A stretch of DNA of 64,000 bases, taken from NCBI RefSeq assembly GCF_030908545.1, contig NZ_CP133083.1, forward strand, positions 930,001 to 994,000. Direction: 5' to 3'. The notes under the pieces are model-generated. The model saw only the letters and a program-made list of their open reading frames with translations, searched no databases and was not told the origin of the DNA. Numbering within the stretch: position 1 is the first letter of the stretch; each line of letters begins with the position of its first letter. The position numbers and the translations under genes are program-made. This document shows, one piece after another, positions 46,200 through 56,100 of the stretch. Source of the stretch: Nitrosomonas sp. sh817. Its GTDB lineage: Bacteria; Pseudomonadota; Gammaproteobacteria; Burkholderiales; Nitrosomonadaceae.

Positions 46200-46260
46200 G
46201 TTTTTAATATAACAAACATTTCTAAATTCATAAACCCGTGGGAAAAATATCTTCAACTAT

Positions 46261-49200
46261 TCACCCCAACTTCTGTATCAACTCCTTAATCCGCATTACC
46301 CGCTTATTCACATCCTCGATCTTCACCAGAATTTTCAACCGATCCTGGCCGGAGAGTGAGTATTCGCGGCTGCTTTGGATCAGTTGAATGATTTTGAGCG
46401 AGTCGATCGGCGGGTTGGGGATGAATTGCACTTGGATGCTGTCGGCGCTGGCGTCGATGCGGGTGATGCCGAGCGGTTTGGCGATGATGCGCACGCGGTG
46501 GCAGTCGAGCAAGGCGCGCGCCGGGTTGGGCAGCAGGCCGAAGCGGTCGATCAGTTCGCGTTGCATGTCGTCGAGCTGGTCGTTGTCGGTACAATTGGCC
46601 ATGCGTTTGTACAGCACCAGGCGTTCGTGGATGTCGTGGCAGTAATCTTCCGGCAATAGCGCGGGCACGTGCAGGTTGATTTCGGTGGCGACGCCCAGCG
46701 GGTGCTGCATGTCGGGTTCCTTGCCTTGCTTGAGCGACTGGATCGCGGTATCCAGCATTGAGCTGTACAGGCTAAAACCGATTTCCTGCATTTCCCCGCT
46801 TTGCGATTCGGAGAGCACCGCCCCAGCGCCGCGGATTTCCAGGTCGTGCATCGCCAGATAAAAGCCGGAACCGAGTTCTTCCATCGCCTGGATCGCTTCC
46901 AGGCGTTTCTTGGCTTGTCCACCGAGCGCTTCTTCCGGCGGCGTGAGCAAATACGCGTAAGCCTGATGATGCGAGCGCCCGACCCGGCCGCGCAATTGAT
47001 GCAGTTGCGCCAGGCCGAATTTGTGTGCGTTGTTGATGATGATGGTGTTGGCGCTGGGGATGTCGATGCCGGTTTCGATAATCGTGGTGCACAGCAGAAT
47101 GTTGAAGCGCTGCTGGTAAAAGTCGCGCATCACGTGTTCCAGTTCGCGTTCCGGCATTTGTCCGTGGGCGACGTTGATGCGCGCTTCCGGCAGCAGGCCG
47201 GACAGTTTCTCGTACATCAATTGGATGCTGCTGACTTCGTTGTGCAGGAAATAAATCTGCCCGCCGCGTTTCAGTTCGCGCAGGCAGGCTTCGCGGATGA
47301 TGCCCATCGAGAAACTGCTGACAAAAGTGCGGATGGCCAAGCGGCGTTGCGGCGCGGTGGCGATGATGGAGAAATCGCGCAGCCCTTCCAGCGACATCGC
47401 TAACGTGCGCGGGATCGGCGTGGCGGTCAGCGTTAGCACATCCACTTCGGCGCGCATTTTTTTCAGCTGTTCCTTTTGCCGCACGCCGAAACGGTGTTCC
47501 TCGTCGATAATCACCAGCCCTAGATTCTTGAAGTGCACGTCTTTCTGAATCAGTTTGTGCGTGCCGATGATGATGTCGATTTCGCCTTTCCCGAGACCGG
47601 CCAGCGCTTGCGTTTGCTCCTTCGCGGAACGGAAACGCGACAGCTCGGCGATTCTGACCGGCCATTGATCGGCGATCAGACCGAAACGATCGGAGAAATT
47701 CTGGAAGTGTTGCTCAGCGAGCAGCGTGGTCGGAACCAGCACGGCGACTTGCTTGCCGTCGGCGACTGCAATAAAAGCAGCGCGCAACGCCACTTCGGTT
47801 TTGCCGAAACCGACGTCGCCGCAAATCAGGCGGTCCATCGGCTTGCCGGAAGTCAAATCCTCGATTACGGCTTTGATCGCCGCCGCTTGATCGGGCGTTT
47901 CCTCGAAACCGAAACCTTCGGCAAAGGCATCGTAATCGTGCTGCTGCAGCGAGAATTTATGGCCTTCTCGCGCAGCGCGCTGTGCGTACAGATTCAGTAA
48001 TTCCGCCGCGGTGTCGCGCACTTGCTGCATCGCCTTGCGCTTGGCTTTGTCCCACTGGCTGCTGCCGAGCTTGTGCAATGGCGCCGATTCCGGCGCGCCG
48101 CCGCTGTAGCGTCCGATCAGGTACAGTTGCGACACCGGCACGTACAGTTTGTCGCCACCGTCGTATTCCAATGCCAGGAATTCACTCATTTCGCCGGGTT
48201 CGCCTTCGCCGACGTCCATGCTGACCAGCCCAAGATAACGGCCGATGCCGTGCTGCTCGTGCACCACCGGATCGCCCGGTTTGATTTCGGACAGGTCGCG
48301 CAGGATGTTGTCGGTCGATGTCGACGATTTGCGCGATTCGCGCTCGCGGCGGCCGTGCACGTGCGTGGCGTACAATTCGCTTTCGGTGATAAAAGCGATT
48401 TTTGCAGCTTGCTCGATAAAGCCGGTGTACAGCGGCGCGACGCCGAGCATGAAAGGCTCCTTGCTGCCCAGAAATGCGGTGAAATCCTGGCAAACGACCG
48501 GATGCAAATCGTATTGCTGCAAATACTCGGCGATCAGTTCGCGCCGCCCTAAACTTTCCGCCAACAGCAGCACGCGCCCGCCGCCCATCTTGAATTGCGC
48601 GGTGAACACGGCCAGTTTTTCCAGCGGGTTTTCCACATGCCGGTTGACTTGCACCGCTGGCAGCGGTGCGCTGGTTTTTTCGCCGGTGACTTTGACATCT
48701 TCGGGCTTGACCAGCAGTTCGACACGCGCGTACGGTTTGATCTGAGCAAAAAAGCTGTCGCCGGACAGGAACAGTTCGGTGGGTGGCAATAGCGGCCGGT
48801 CGGTGTCGCCGCGCAGTAGTTGATAACGCGATTGGGTGTCGCGCCAGAATTCGTCGATCACCGGGCGGACATCGTGGTGCAAGCAGAGCAGCGTGTTATC
48901 CGGCAAATAATCAAATAATGTGGCGGTTTGCTCGAAAAACAGCGGCAAATAGTATTCGATACCGGCGGGCGTGCCGCCTTTGCTGATGTCTTTGTAAATC
49001 TGTTTTTTCGACGGATCGCCTTCGAATTGTTCGCGGAACTTGCCGCGGAAAAACGTGCGTCCGGTTTCGTCGAGCGGAAATTCGCGCGCCGGCAGCAGCC
49101 GGATTTCCTTGACCGGATAAATACTGCGCTGCGTATCGACATCGAAGGTGCGGATGGTGTCGATGTCGTTGTCCATCAGGTCGATGCGGTACGGCAGCGG

Positions 49201-49719
49201 GCTACCCATCGGGAACAAGTCGATCAAACCGCCGCGCACGCTGTACTCGCCCGGAGAGAATACCTGCGTGACGTGCGAATAACCGGCCAAGGTCAATTGG
49301 CTGCGCAACGCGGCGACGTCCAGGGTTTCGCCTTGCTTGAGGAAAAACGTATGCGCGGCCAGGTATTCTCGCGGCAGCATGCGATACAACGCGGTGGTGA
49401 GCGGCGCGATCAATATGTCGCAAGCGCCGGTCATTACTTGATACAACGTTGCCAGCCGTTCGGACACCAGATCATGATGCGGCGAGAAGGTGTCGTACGG
49501 CAGCGTTTCCCAGTCCGGCAGCAAATGCGTCCGTAAGCCGGGCGAGAAGAAAGGAATTTCTTCCAGCAGCCGCTGCGCATCGAGTGCATTGGCGGTGATG
49601 ATCGTCACGGGTTTTGCTGGTTGCGCGAGTTGCGCCAGAAACAAAGCGTCACTGGAACCGTCAAAATCGGCATAGCGGAGAACAGCTCCCGGCGCGGGTA
49701 AAATCGGTTTTTGTTGCAT
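46261..49719 (-). CDS. mfd: Transcription-repair coupling factor
   Basis: This 1152-residue Mfd is full length. The UvrB-like N-terminal region starts near VITANALDAQRLLEE. The RNA-polymerase-interacting domain is at GDPVVHEQHGIGRYLGLV and KLYVPVSQLYLIGRYSG. The motor has Walker A ICGDVGFGKTEVALRAAF and the DEEH box IIDEEHRFGVRQKE, and the TRG region follows. The ATPase pushes stalled RNA polymerase off lesions and recruits UvrA. It stands alone, with a MITE fragment 77 bp upstream of its start. Confidence 0.97.
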   Translation of the reverse strand: MQQKPILPAPGAVLRYADFDGSSDALFLAQLAQPAKPVTIITANALDAQRLLEEIPFFSPGLRTHLLPDWETLPYDTFSPHHDLVSERLATLYQVMTGACDILIAPLTTALYRMLPREYLAAHTFFLKQGETLDVAALRSQLTLAGYSHVTQVFSPGEYSVRGGLIDLFPMGSPLPYRIDLMDNDIDTIRTFDVDTQRSIYPVKEIRLLPAREFPLDETGRTFFRGKFREQFEGDPSKKQIYKDISKGGTPAGIEYYLPLFFEQTATLFDYLPDNTLLCLHHDVRPVIDEFWRDTQSRYQLLRGDTDRPLLPPTELFLSGDSFFAQIKPYARVELLVKPEDVKVTGEKTSAPLPAVQVNRHVENPLEKLAVFTAQFKMGGGRVLLLAESLGRRELIAEYLQQYDLHPVVCQDFTAFLGSKEPFMLGVAPLYTGFIEQAAKIAFITESELYATHVHGRRERESRKSSTSTDNILRDLSEIKPGDPVVHEQHGIGRYLGLVSMDVGEGEPGEMSEFLALEYDGGDKLYVPVSQLYLIGRYSGGAPESAPLHKLGSSQWDKAKRKAMQQVRDTAAELLNLYAQRAAREGHKFSLQQHDYDAFAEGFGFEETPDQAAAIKAVIEDLTSGKPMDRLICGDVGFGKTEVALRAAFIAVADGKQVAVLVPTTLLAEQHFQNFSDRFGLIADQWPVRIAELSRFRSAKEQTQALAGLGKGEIDIIIGTHKLIQKDVHFKNLGLVIIDEEHRFGVRQKEQLKKMRAEVDVLTLTATPIPRTLAMSLEGLRDFSIIATAPQRRLAIRTFVSSFSMGIIREACLRELKRGGQIYFLHNEVSSIQLMYEKLSGLLPEARINVAHGQMPERELEHVMRDFYQQRFNILLCTTIIETGIDIPSANTIIINNAHKFGLAQLHQLRGRVGRSHHQAYAYLLTPPEEALGGQAKKRLEAIQAMEELGSGFYLAMHDLEIRGAGAVLSESQSGEMQEIGFSLYSSMLDTAIQSLKQGKEPDMQHPLGVATEINLHVPALLPEDYCHDIHERLVLYKRMANCTDNDQLDDMQRELIDRFGLLPNPARALLDCHRVRIIAKPLGITRIDASADSIQVQFIPNPPIDSLKIIQLIQSSREYSLSGQDRLKILVKIEDVNKRVMRIKELIQKLG

Positions 49720-49795
49720 TTAATAAAATTGTCTTTTTGTTGTGCTAAAAGTCATAGCCGGGTAGATGGGGTAATCATCAAAATCCGCCTATTAT

Positions 49796-49855
49796 ATGCG
49801 AGTACCGCGCAGCGAAGTGATTCGCTCGTGTAGTCAATTAATTAGCGTTTCCCTA
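49796..49855 (-). mobile_element. TA-target MITE, copy C (one end only)
   Basis: This is a 58-bp remnant matching one end of copies B and H (GCGAGTACCGCGC, GATTCGCTCGTG), ending CGTTTCCC next to TA at 49854-49855. The other end is missing. It lies in the 266-bp gap between mfd and the TPR-like gene, where nothing else is recognised. Confidence 0.7.
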
Positions 49856-49985
49856 GAAACAATGCGTAAATTTCCGTGTTATTTATGGTTTTAAACTGCC
49901 CAAAATAGCGCTATTCTTATCGTATGTAGCTTAAATCCTTGTATTTGACTTAGAATATGTAAACCGCAGTGCTGGCTAAATAGAC

Positions 49986-50822
49986 GTGAGCGCTTTTATG
50001 GATATGAATCTATCGCAATTGGAACAAAAGATGATGCTCTCTTCATACAAGATGATTGCGGTTGTTTGTATGACGATGGCTGCTTTTGCACAAAACTTTG
50101 CGGCTGCTGCGGTATTAACCGAGCAGAATCAGCAAAAAATTGAATGGGCGGTGTGGCGATACGCCGTTGATACGCCCTTGCTGGTGCAAACCATCGACTG
50201 GTTCCGCGATTTGACGAGGAATACCCGCGAATCGGCTGCGATCGCCGAGCTTTCACGCCTGAAATTCATGCGTGCGCAACTGGAACTCGATAAAGATCAC
50301 CGGATGCAATTGTTTGAGCGCTGCATCATAACGGCAGACCGGGCATTGACGATCAATCCCAATGATGTCCGCGGTCTTTTCTGGAAAGCCGCCGCCATGG
50401 GGAAAATGGCGGAAGACAGCGGTATGCTGAACGCGCTGAGAATGCTGCGGCCGATGGAAGAATTGCTGCTGAAAGTGGTCGAGTTGGATGAAAAATACGA
50501 AAATGCCGGCGCGCACCGGGCGCTGGGCCGTATGTACCACAAACTGCCGGGCTTCCCAATCAGTTTTGGCAGTAACCAGAAAGCATTGGCACACCTCAAA
50601 CGCGCTCACGAGCTTTTCCCCGAAGACGTCATTACCCGTGCCTTTTACGCCGAATTGCTGTACGACACCGGCAGAAAAGATGAAGCACGCAGGCATGCGG
50701 ATTTCGTGCTAGCGACACCGATTGCCGAAGAAGATGCGCTGGAATTCGCGGAATATGTCGATATCGCGCTCGGAGTCGTCAAGAAAACCGGCGGATCCAA
50801 TATCCGCTTGGGGAATTACTAG
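49986..50822 (+). CDS. Exported TPR-like protein of unknown function
   Basis: This protein of up to 278 residues has an N-terminal hydrophobic signal (YKMIAVVCMTMAAFAQNFAAA). The rest is alpha-helical with degenerate TPR-like units (ALTINPNDVRGLFWKAAAMG; HRALGRMYHKLPGFPISFGS; AHELFPEDVITRAFYAELLYDTGRKDEAR). It is probably a periplasmic scaffold. The frame opens at GTG 49986. ATG 49998 or ATG 50031 (directly before the signal) are equally possible starts. The stop codon TAG at 50820-50822 is the TA duplication plus the first G of MITE copy D. Confidence 0.75.
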   Translation: MSAFMDMNLSQLEQKMMLSSYKMIAVVCMTMAAFAQNFAAAAVLTEQNQQKIEWAVWRYAVDTPLLVQTIDWFRDLTRNTRESAAIAELSRLKFMRAQLELDKDHRMQLFERCIITADRALTINPNDVRGLFWKAAAMGKMAEDSGMLNALRMLRPMEELLLKVVELDEKYENAGAHRALGRMYHKLPGFPISFGSNQKALAHLKRAHELFPEDVITRAFYAELLYDTGRKDEARRHADFVLATPIAEEDALEFAEYVDIALGVVKKTGGSNIRLGNY

Positions 50823-50959
50823 AGAAACGGTGATCAATTCGCCGAGCAAGATGATAGGCAAGGCGGATGGAGCGAGACATGTCGAAATGATAGCGAGCTT
50901 CTGAGTACCACTCAACGCAGCCAATCGCTTGCGCAGGCAATTAATCAGTATTTCCCCTA
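50820..50959 (-). mobile_element. TA-target MITE, copy D
   Basis: The element is 50822-50957 between TA at 50820-50821 and 50958-50959. The ends are degenerate (GAGAAACGGTGATCAATT and its partner GGGGAAATACTGATTAATT). It lies inverted relative to copy F and belongs to the same sub-family (CAACGCAGCCAATCGCTTG on the + strand). The left TA and first G form the stop of the preceding gene. Confidence 0.8.
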
Positions 50960-51087
50960 GAGCTTTACCAGAATAGCCATCAACCGCCGACCCCGCCGCA
51001 AGCAGTCTTTTTTGACTTATCTCACGCTTCATATCGCTCAAATCGGATAAACTGCCAATATTCCGATTTTTTTATTGGTTGAGTGTT

Positions 51088-51684
51088 ATGGCAGAAACGG
51101 TCATTGATTTAATCCGCCACGGTGAGCCGGCGGGCGGGCGCCGCTATCGCGGTCATGGTGTCGACGATCCCCTAACCGAGAAAGGGTGGTCGCAAATGTG
51201 GAATGCGGTTGGCGATTACTGCCAATGGAGCCATATCGTGACTTCACCGCTATTGCGATGCGAAGCATTCGCAACGGCACTGGGCGAACGCCACGGTATT
51301 CCGGTCACGATCGAATCGCGCTTTAAGGAAGTCGGTTTCGGCGTATGGGAAGGCCTCAGCCACGACGAAATCAAGATCGGCCGCGTGGACGACTATCAAG
51401 CGTTTCTGCGGGATCCGGTCAACTGCCGTCCACCGGGTGCCGAGCCGCTCGATGATTTTATCGAACGCGTCAGCGCCGCTTACGATGAAATCATCAAACA
51501 ACACCCTTACGGCCGTATCTTGATTGTCGTGCATGCCGGCGTGATGCGCGCGATCATCGCCAAGACCCTCCACGCCGCGCCGAGCGGACTTTACCGCGTC
51601 AAAATCAGCAACGGCGGCGTAACCCGCATTCGCCATGCTGCTGAAGGTGGTGTGGTGGAGTTTCTGAACGGCAAATTGACTTAA
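51088..51684 (+). CDS. Histidine phosphatase family protein
   Basis: This 198-residue protein of the phosphoglycerate-mutase-like superfamily has the catalytic RHG motif in IDLIRHGEPAGG, the second catalytic Glu region in FKEVGFGVWEGLSHDEI and the C-terminal His in LIVVHAGVMRAI. Members remove phosphate from small molecules such as alpha-ribazole phosphate or fructose bisphosphate. No cobalamin genes lie nearby, so the substrate stays open. The ATG at 51088 is chosen over an in-frame TTG nine bases upstream. Its TAA stop is the TA duplication plus the first A of MITE copy E. Confidence 0.85.
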   Translation: MAETVIDLIRHGEPAGGRRYRGHGVDDPLTEKGWSQMWNAVGDYCQWSHIVTSPLLRCEAFATALGERHGIPVTIESRFKEVGFGVWEGLSHDEIKIGRVDDYQAFLRDPVNCRPPGAEPLDDFIERVSAAYDEIIKQHPYGRILIVVHAGVMRAIIAKTLHAAPSGLYRVKISNGGVTRIRHAAEGGVVEFLNGKLT

Positions 51685-51840
51685 GGAAATGCAGCGTACA
51701 GAGTAATTCGCGGCGTAAGCCGATTGGGTAGTGCTCGGAAATTCATCTGCCGCTCTGGTATGTCTCGTTTTTCGCGTTCCATCCGCGCCTCGCATCTCAT
51801 CTTGCTTACCGAATTTTCAGCATTTCCTTAAAGTCAGAAA
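51682..51840 (+). mobile_element. TA-target MITE, copy E
   Basis: The element is 51684-51838, flanked by TA at 51682-51683 and 51839-51840. The outer 8 bp of each end are intact (AGGAAATG and CATTTCCT) but the inner parts have decayed. It belongs to the copy F sub-family (GGGTAGTGCTCGGAAA, TATGTCTCG). The left TA plus A is the stop codon of the histidine phosphatase. Confidence 0.75.
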
Positions 51841-52192
51841 TGCTCCCGGAAAGGCCGATGCAAAGCAATAACACGCGGAAAGCAATCGCAACCGGCACTT
51901 CTTTGTTCAATGCATTGATGATCTATAAGTAAAAATCTATCATAAATATCAGAATAATTGATTTGTTCTTATGGTTTAATCCCGCTATAGTTCGCACAAA
52001 TGATTCGAATTGCCACAGAAAGAAAGCGGTTTTTCGGTAATCATCATTTTGTAATACGGTACCAAGTCATTTCCAGCGGCGGCATAGTTTGGAGTTGAAC
52101 GGAACTTCATAAAAGAAAAAATCACAGCAGTAGCATCATAGAATTATCGAATTGCTGTCTGATGGTTTAATTATTAGATAGAGGAGTGAAAA
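51841..52192. other. AT-rich intergenic region before the small lipoprotein
   Basis: About 350 bp without a recognisable gene or repeat. It presumably contains the promoter of the lipoprotein gene at 52193, but no convincing -35/-10 pair stood out. Confidence 0.4.
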
Positions 52193-52426
52193 ATGAAATT
52201 GAAACTTATTACACTGTTAGCTGCTACGGCTTTTTTGTCTGCTTGTTCATCACTGCCTGAAGCACCTCAAGGACAGAGCAACATTAAAGTAGGTAAAAGC
52301 AATGTCTACTGGATCGATCCGGCAACGGGTAAACCAGGCGGATACATTGTTCCAAGAACGGCATCGCAAAAAACTAAAAATGACAACTATGCCGATGCAA
52401 ATGAATCGGTAGTAATCAGCCGGTAA
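52193..52426 (+). CDS. Small lipoprotein
   Basis: This 77-residue protein has a lipoprotein signal (KLITLLAATAFLSAC) with a clean LSAC lipobox, giving a mature protein of about 59 residues tethered by Cys18. The mature part has YWIDPATGKPGGYIVPRTAS and no recognised domain. GAGGAG lies 7 bp before the ATG. It stands alone with long non-coding flanks on both sides. Confidence 0.75.
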   Translation: MKLKLITLLAATAFLSACSSLPEAPQGQSNIKVGKSNVYWIDPATGKPGGYIVPRTASQKTKNDNYADANESVVISR

Positions 52427-52994
52427 TTAACCACTGGCTAAGGCTTTGTAAATAATCTGGCAATATGCGGTTTTGTTAACTGGTGAAAGTTTGGTGAATT
52501 GTTCGTCACAAGCAAGAGTATGAAACGATCAGCAAAGAATGCACAGCATTAACCAGTTGCAAGAACATAAAAATAAAAATAGCGGTAAACATTCCTTGCT
52601 AAGGAATGGATCAAATGGGCGGTTGTGATGGGTGTGAAAGTCGCAACCGCCTGCATCCAATATAAAACTACAACAACGATTAGAATTTAAATCACCGGTG
52701 ATGCTGAATCAAAACGGTATCACCGTCTTTAGCAGGTACCAGGCATTCCTTTTGCATTGAGCTAACACGCTTGGCTGCTGCGTCGCAAATTAGCTTTGTC
52801 GAGCAGATCCGGCAGCGGCTTGCTGCCATTGCGATTGGCCGGGGTGGTTGCAACCGCCGGCACCAAATCGTTGCTATCTCTTTGGGTTATTGTCTTCTGG
52901 TGATAAAACTCTAAGATATTGATGTGTAGACAAAAGGACGATTACCGGGGAACGATCCAAAATATTCCGTCTCGTTGCGGCAGATTGCTTTTGT
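52427..52994. other. Intergenic region with a short open minus-strand segment
   Basis: About 570 bp without a convincing gene. On the minus strand the segment 52777-52929 is open for about 50 codons (including NDLVPAVATTPANRNG and KPLPDLLDKANLRRSS, then stop) but has no start codon and no recognisable homologue. It could be the tail of a decayed gene. Confidence 0.3.
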
Positions 52995-53141
52995 TAGGGA
53001 AATGCTGATTAATTCAACGAGTGAGATGAAGCACGAGGCGCACGGAACACAGCAACCGGGACATATCAACAAGATAGGCGAGGATGCGAGTACCGCGCAT
53101 TGATGCGATTCGCTCATGCAGTCAATTAATCAGTTTCCCTA
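52995..53141 (-). mobile_element. TA-target MITE, copy H
   Basis: The element is 52997-53139 with ends GGGAAATGCTGATTAATT and AATTAATCAGTTTCCC, flanked by TA at 52995-52996 and 53140-53141. It is inverted relative to copies B and G, to which it is closely similar. It ends 17 bp from the dnaE stop codon. Confidence 0.85.
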
Positions 53142-53157
53142 GTCTAAAGCCGATTTT

Positions 53158-56100
53158 TTAATAACCAACTTCAACATTTCCGTTCTTGAAATGCCCATCC
53201 AGGGATTCCAGCAAATCGTCGTGCAAATACACCCGCCAGTCGTTTCCCAATTCCAATTCGGTTATGGCGGAAACATTGCGGTAAATCAGTGTGACGGGGC
53301 AATAATGGGGGTACGGTTTTTGCGCTTGCGGGGAGAAGGGGGTCAGCAGCGTTTTGAGGCTGGCGATTAGATCGGGCGCGGCGGCGTCGCAGCGGATTAC
53401 AAGCCGGCTGGCAAAGCGTGTGCGGATTCCGGCGAGGTCGTGCAGTTGCTCGGCGGTGATGCGCAGTTCGCTGTCTTCTTCACCATTGTAAGCGCGGTTG
53501 CTGACCTTCGCTTCAACGATCAGCAATTGATCTTCCTTGAGCCAGGCGCGATTGGCATCGAACAGCTCGCTGAAAACCACCACTTCGACGCGCGCTTTGC
53601 CGTCATCGAGATTGATGACACCCATGCGGCCGCGGCGCGTCATTTGCACGCGTAGCGAGTGGATGATGCCGGCCAGCAATTGCGGCTCGCGATTAGGATT
53701 TAAGCGATCAAGGCGGGTGCGGATGAAGCGCTTGAGTTCCGGCGCGTAGGTGTCAAACGGATGACCGCTGAAGTAATATCCCAATCCGATTTTTTCCTGG
53801 CGCAGCTGTTCGCGTTCGCTCCAAGGTTCGGTCTGTATCAGTTGCGTCTGCAGATGCGATTGACTGTCGAAATCTCCGAATAAATTGGCTTGGTTGCTGG
53901 CCTGGCTCTGCTGTTCGGCGGCCTCGATCGCCACGCCGACGGATGCGATCAGGCTGGCGCGGTTGGGATTGAGGGTATCAAATGCACCGACGCGAATCAG
54001 CGACTCCATGACCCGGCGGTTAGCGATACGCCGGTCGGCGCGGTTACAAAAATCAAATAGATCCGCGAAAGAACCGTCTTGCTCGCGCACTGCGACAATC
54101 GAGTTGATCGCCGATTCGCCGGTGCCCTTGACGGCGCCAAGGCCGAAGCGGATGGCTTGGTTGTCGACTGGGATAAAGCGGTAAGCGGACTGGTTGATAT
54201 CCGGCGGCAGAATTTTCAGACCGTTGGCGATGCCGTCTTCAATGAAGATTTGCACTTTGTCGGTGTCGTCCATATCGGCGGACAAGCACGCTGCCATGAA
54301 TGCTGCCGGATAATGTGCTTTCAGGTAAGCGGTCTGGAAGGCGATCAACGCATACGCCGCAGCGTGCGATTTGTTGAAGCCGTAGCCGGCGAATTTTTCC
54401 ATTAAGCCGAACAATTCGGCGGCTTTGTCCTCACTCAAGCCGTTGGCGACTGCGCCAGTCACAAAAATGTCGCGCTGCTGCGCCATTTCCTCGACTTTTT
54501 TCTTACCCATCGCGCGGCGCAGTAAGTCCGCGCTGCCGAGGCTGTAGCCACCGATCACCTGCGCGATTTGCATGACTTGTTCTTGATAAATCATGATGCC
54601 GTAGGTCGGGCCGAGAATCGGCTCAAGGCGTGGGTCGAGATACTCAATGTTTTTCCGGCCATGCTTGCGGTCGATGAATTCCGGGATCAGATCCATCGGG
54701 CCGGGCCGGTACAATGCGACCAGCGCGATGATGTCTTCGAAGCGGTCAGGTTTGGCTTTTTGCAGCAGGTCGATCATGCCGCGCGATTCAAACTGGAAGA
54801 TCCCGACCGCATTGCCTTTGCGCATCAATGCATAAGTTGCTTCGTCGTCCAGCGGCAATGTTTCCAACGAAAAGGGTTTTGCCGAAGGATCATCGCTGGG
54901 GTGCAATTGCCGGATATAGCCCACGGCGCGGTCGAGAATCGTCAGCGTGCGTAAGCCGAGAAAGTCGAATTTCACCAAGCCGATTTTTTCAACATCGTCT
55001 TTGTCGAGCTGACTGACGACCGAATCCGCCGATTCGGTGCAGTAAATCGGACAGAAGTCGGTGATTTCGCTCGATGCGATCAAGACACCGCCGGCATGCA
55101 TGCCGACGTTGCGTGTCAAGCCTTCGAGACTTTCCGCCAGTTCCAGCAGGTTGCGCACGTCTTCCTCGGCCTCGGCGCGCAGGTTGAGCTGCGGTTCGAG
55201 CTGACGGGCTTTCTTCAAAGTCATGCCGATTTCGAACGGTACCAGCTTGGCGAGCTGATCGACAAAGTTATACGGCAAATCCATCACCCGGCCGATGTCG
55301 CGGATCACCGCTTTTGCCGCCATCGAACCGAAGGTGGCGATTTGCGATACCTTGCCGGTGCCGTAGCGCTGCTTGACATAGTCGATCACCAGCTCGCGCC
55401 GGTCCTGGCAGAAATCGATATCGAAATCCGGCATCGAAACCCGCTCCGGATTCAAAAAACGCTCGAACAGCAAATCGTAACGCAACGGATCGAGATCGGT
55501 GATGCCGAGCGAATAGGCAACCAGCGAGCCGGCGCCGGAACCGCGTCCGGGGCCGACGGGTACGTTGTTTTGCTTGGCCCAGTTAATAAAGTCGGCGACG
55601 ATCAGAAAATACCCGGCAAATCCCATCTGGATGATGGTGTTGACCTCAAATTCCAGGCGTGCCAGGTACTGCGGCAGTTTGCCGGCGCGTATCCGATCGT
55701 CCGGAAACAGGTGTGCCATGCGTTTGTGCAGCCCAGCCGCCGCTTGGTCCCGCAGGTACTGATCGAGGCTTTCATTGTTGGGAGTCGGAAACAACGGCAA
55801 GCGATTGATCCCCAATTCCAACACCAGATTACAACGCTTGGCGATTTCAACGGTATTGGCCAGCGCGCTGGGTATGTCGGCGAACAGTTGCGCCATCTCA
55901 TCCTGGGTTTTGAAATATTGCTGTCCGGTGTAATGCTTCGGACGGCGTTTATCATCCAGGGTATAACCTCCGGCAATGCAGACGCGCGCTTCGTGCGCGC
56001 GGTAATCGTCGGCATTCAGAAATTGCACGGGATGTGTGGCGACCACAGGAAGATCGAGTGTTTGCGCCAGCATCAGCGTTTGCTGCACTAGCATGGCTTC

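Noticed and set aside
55096-56091. 331-codon plus-strand frame inside dnaE
   Set aside because: It is an antisense shadow of dnaE, where every polymerase motif is intact on the other strand.
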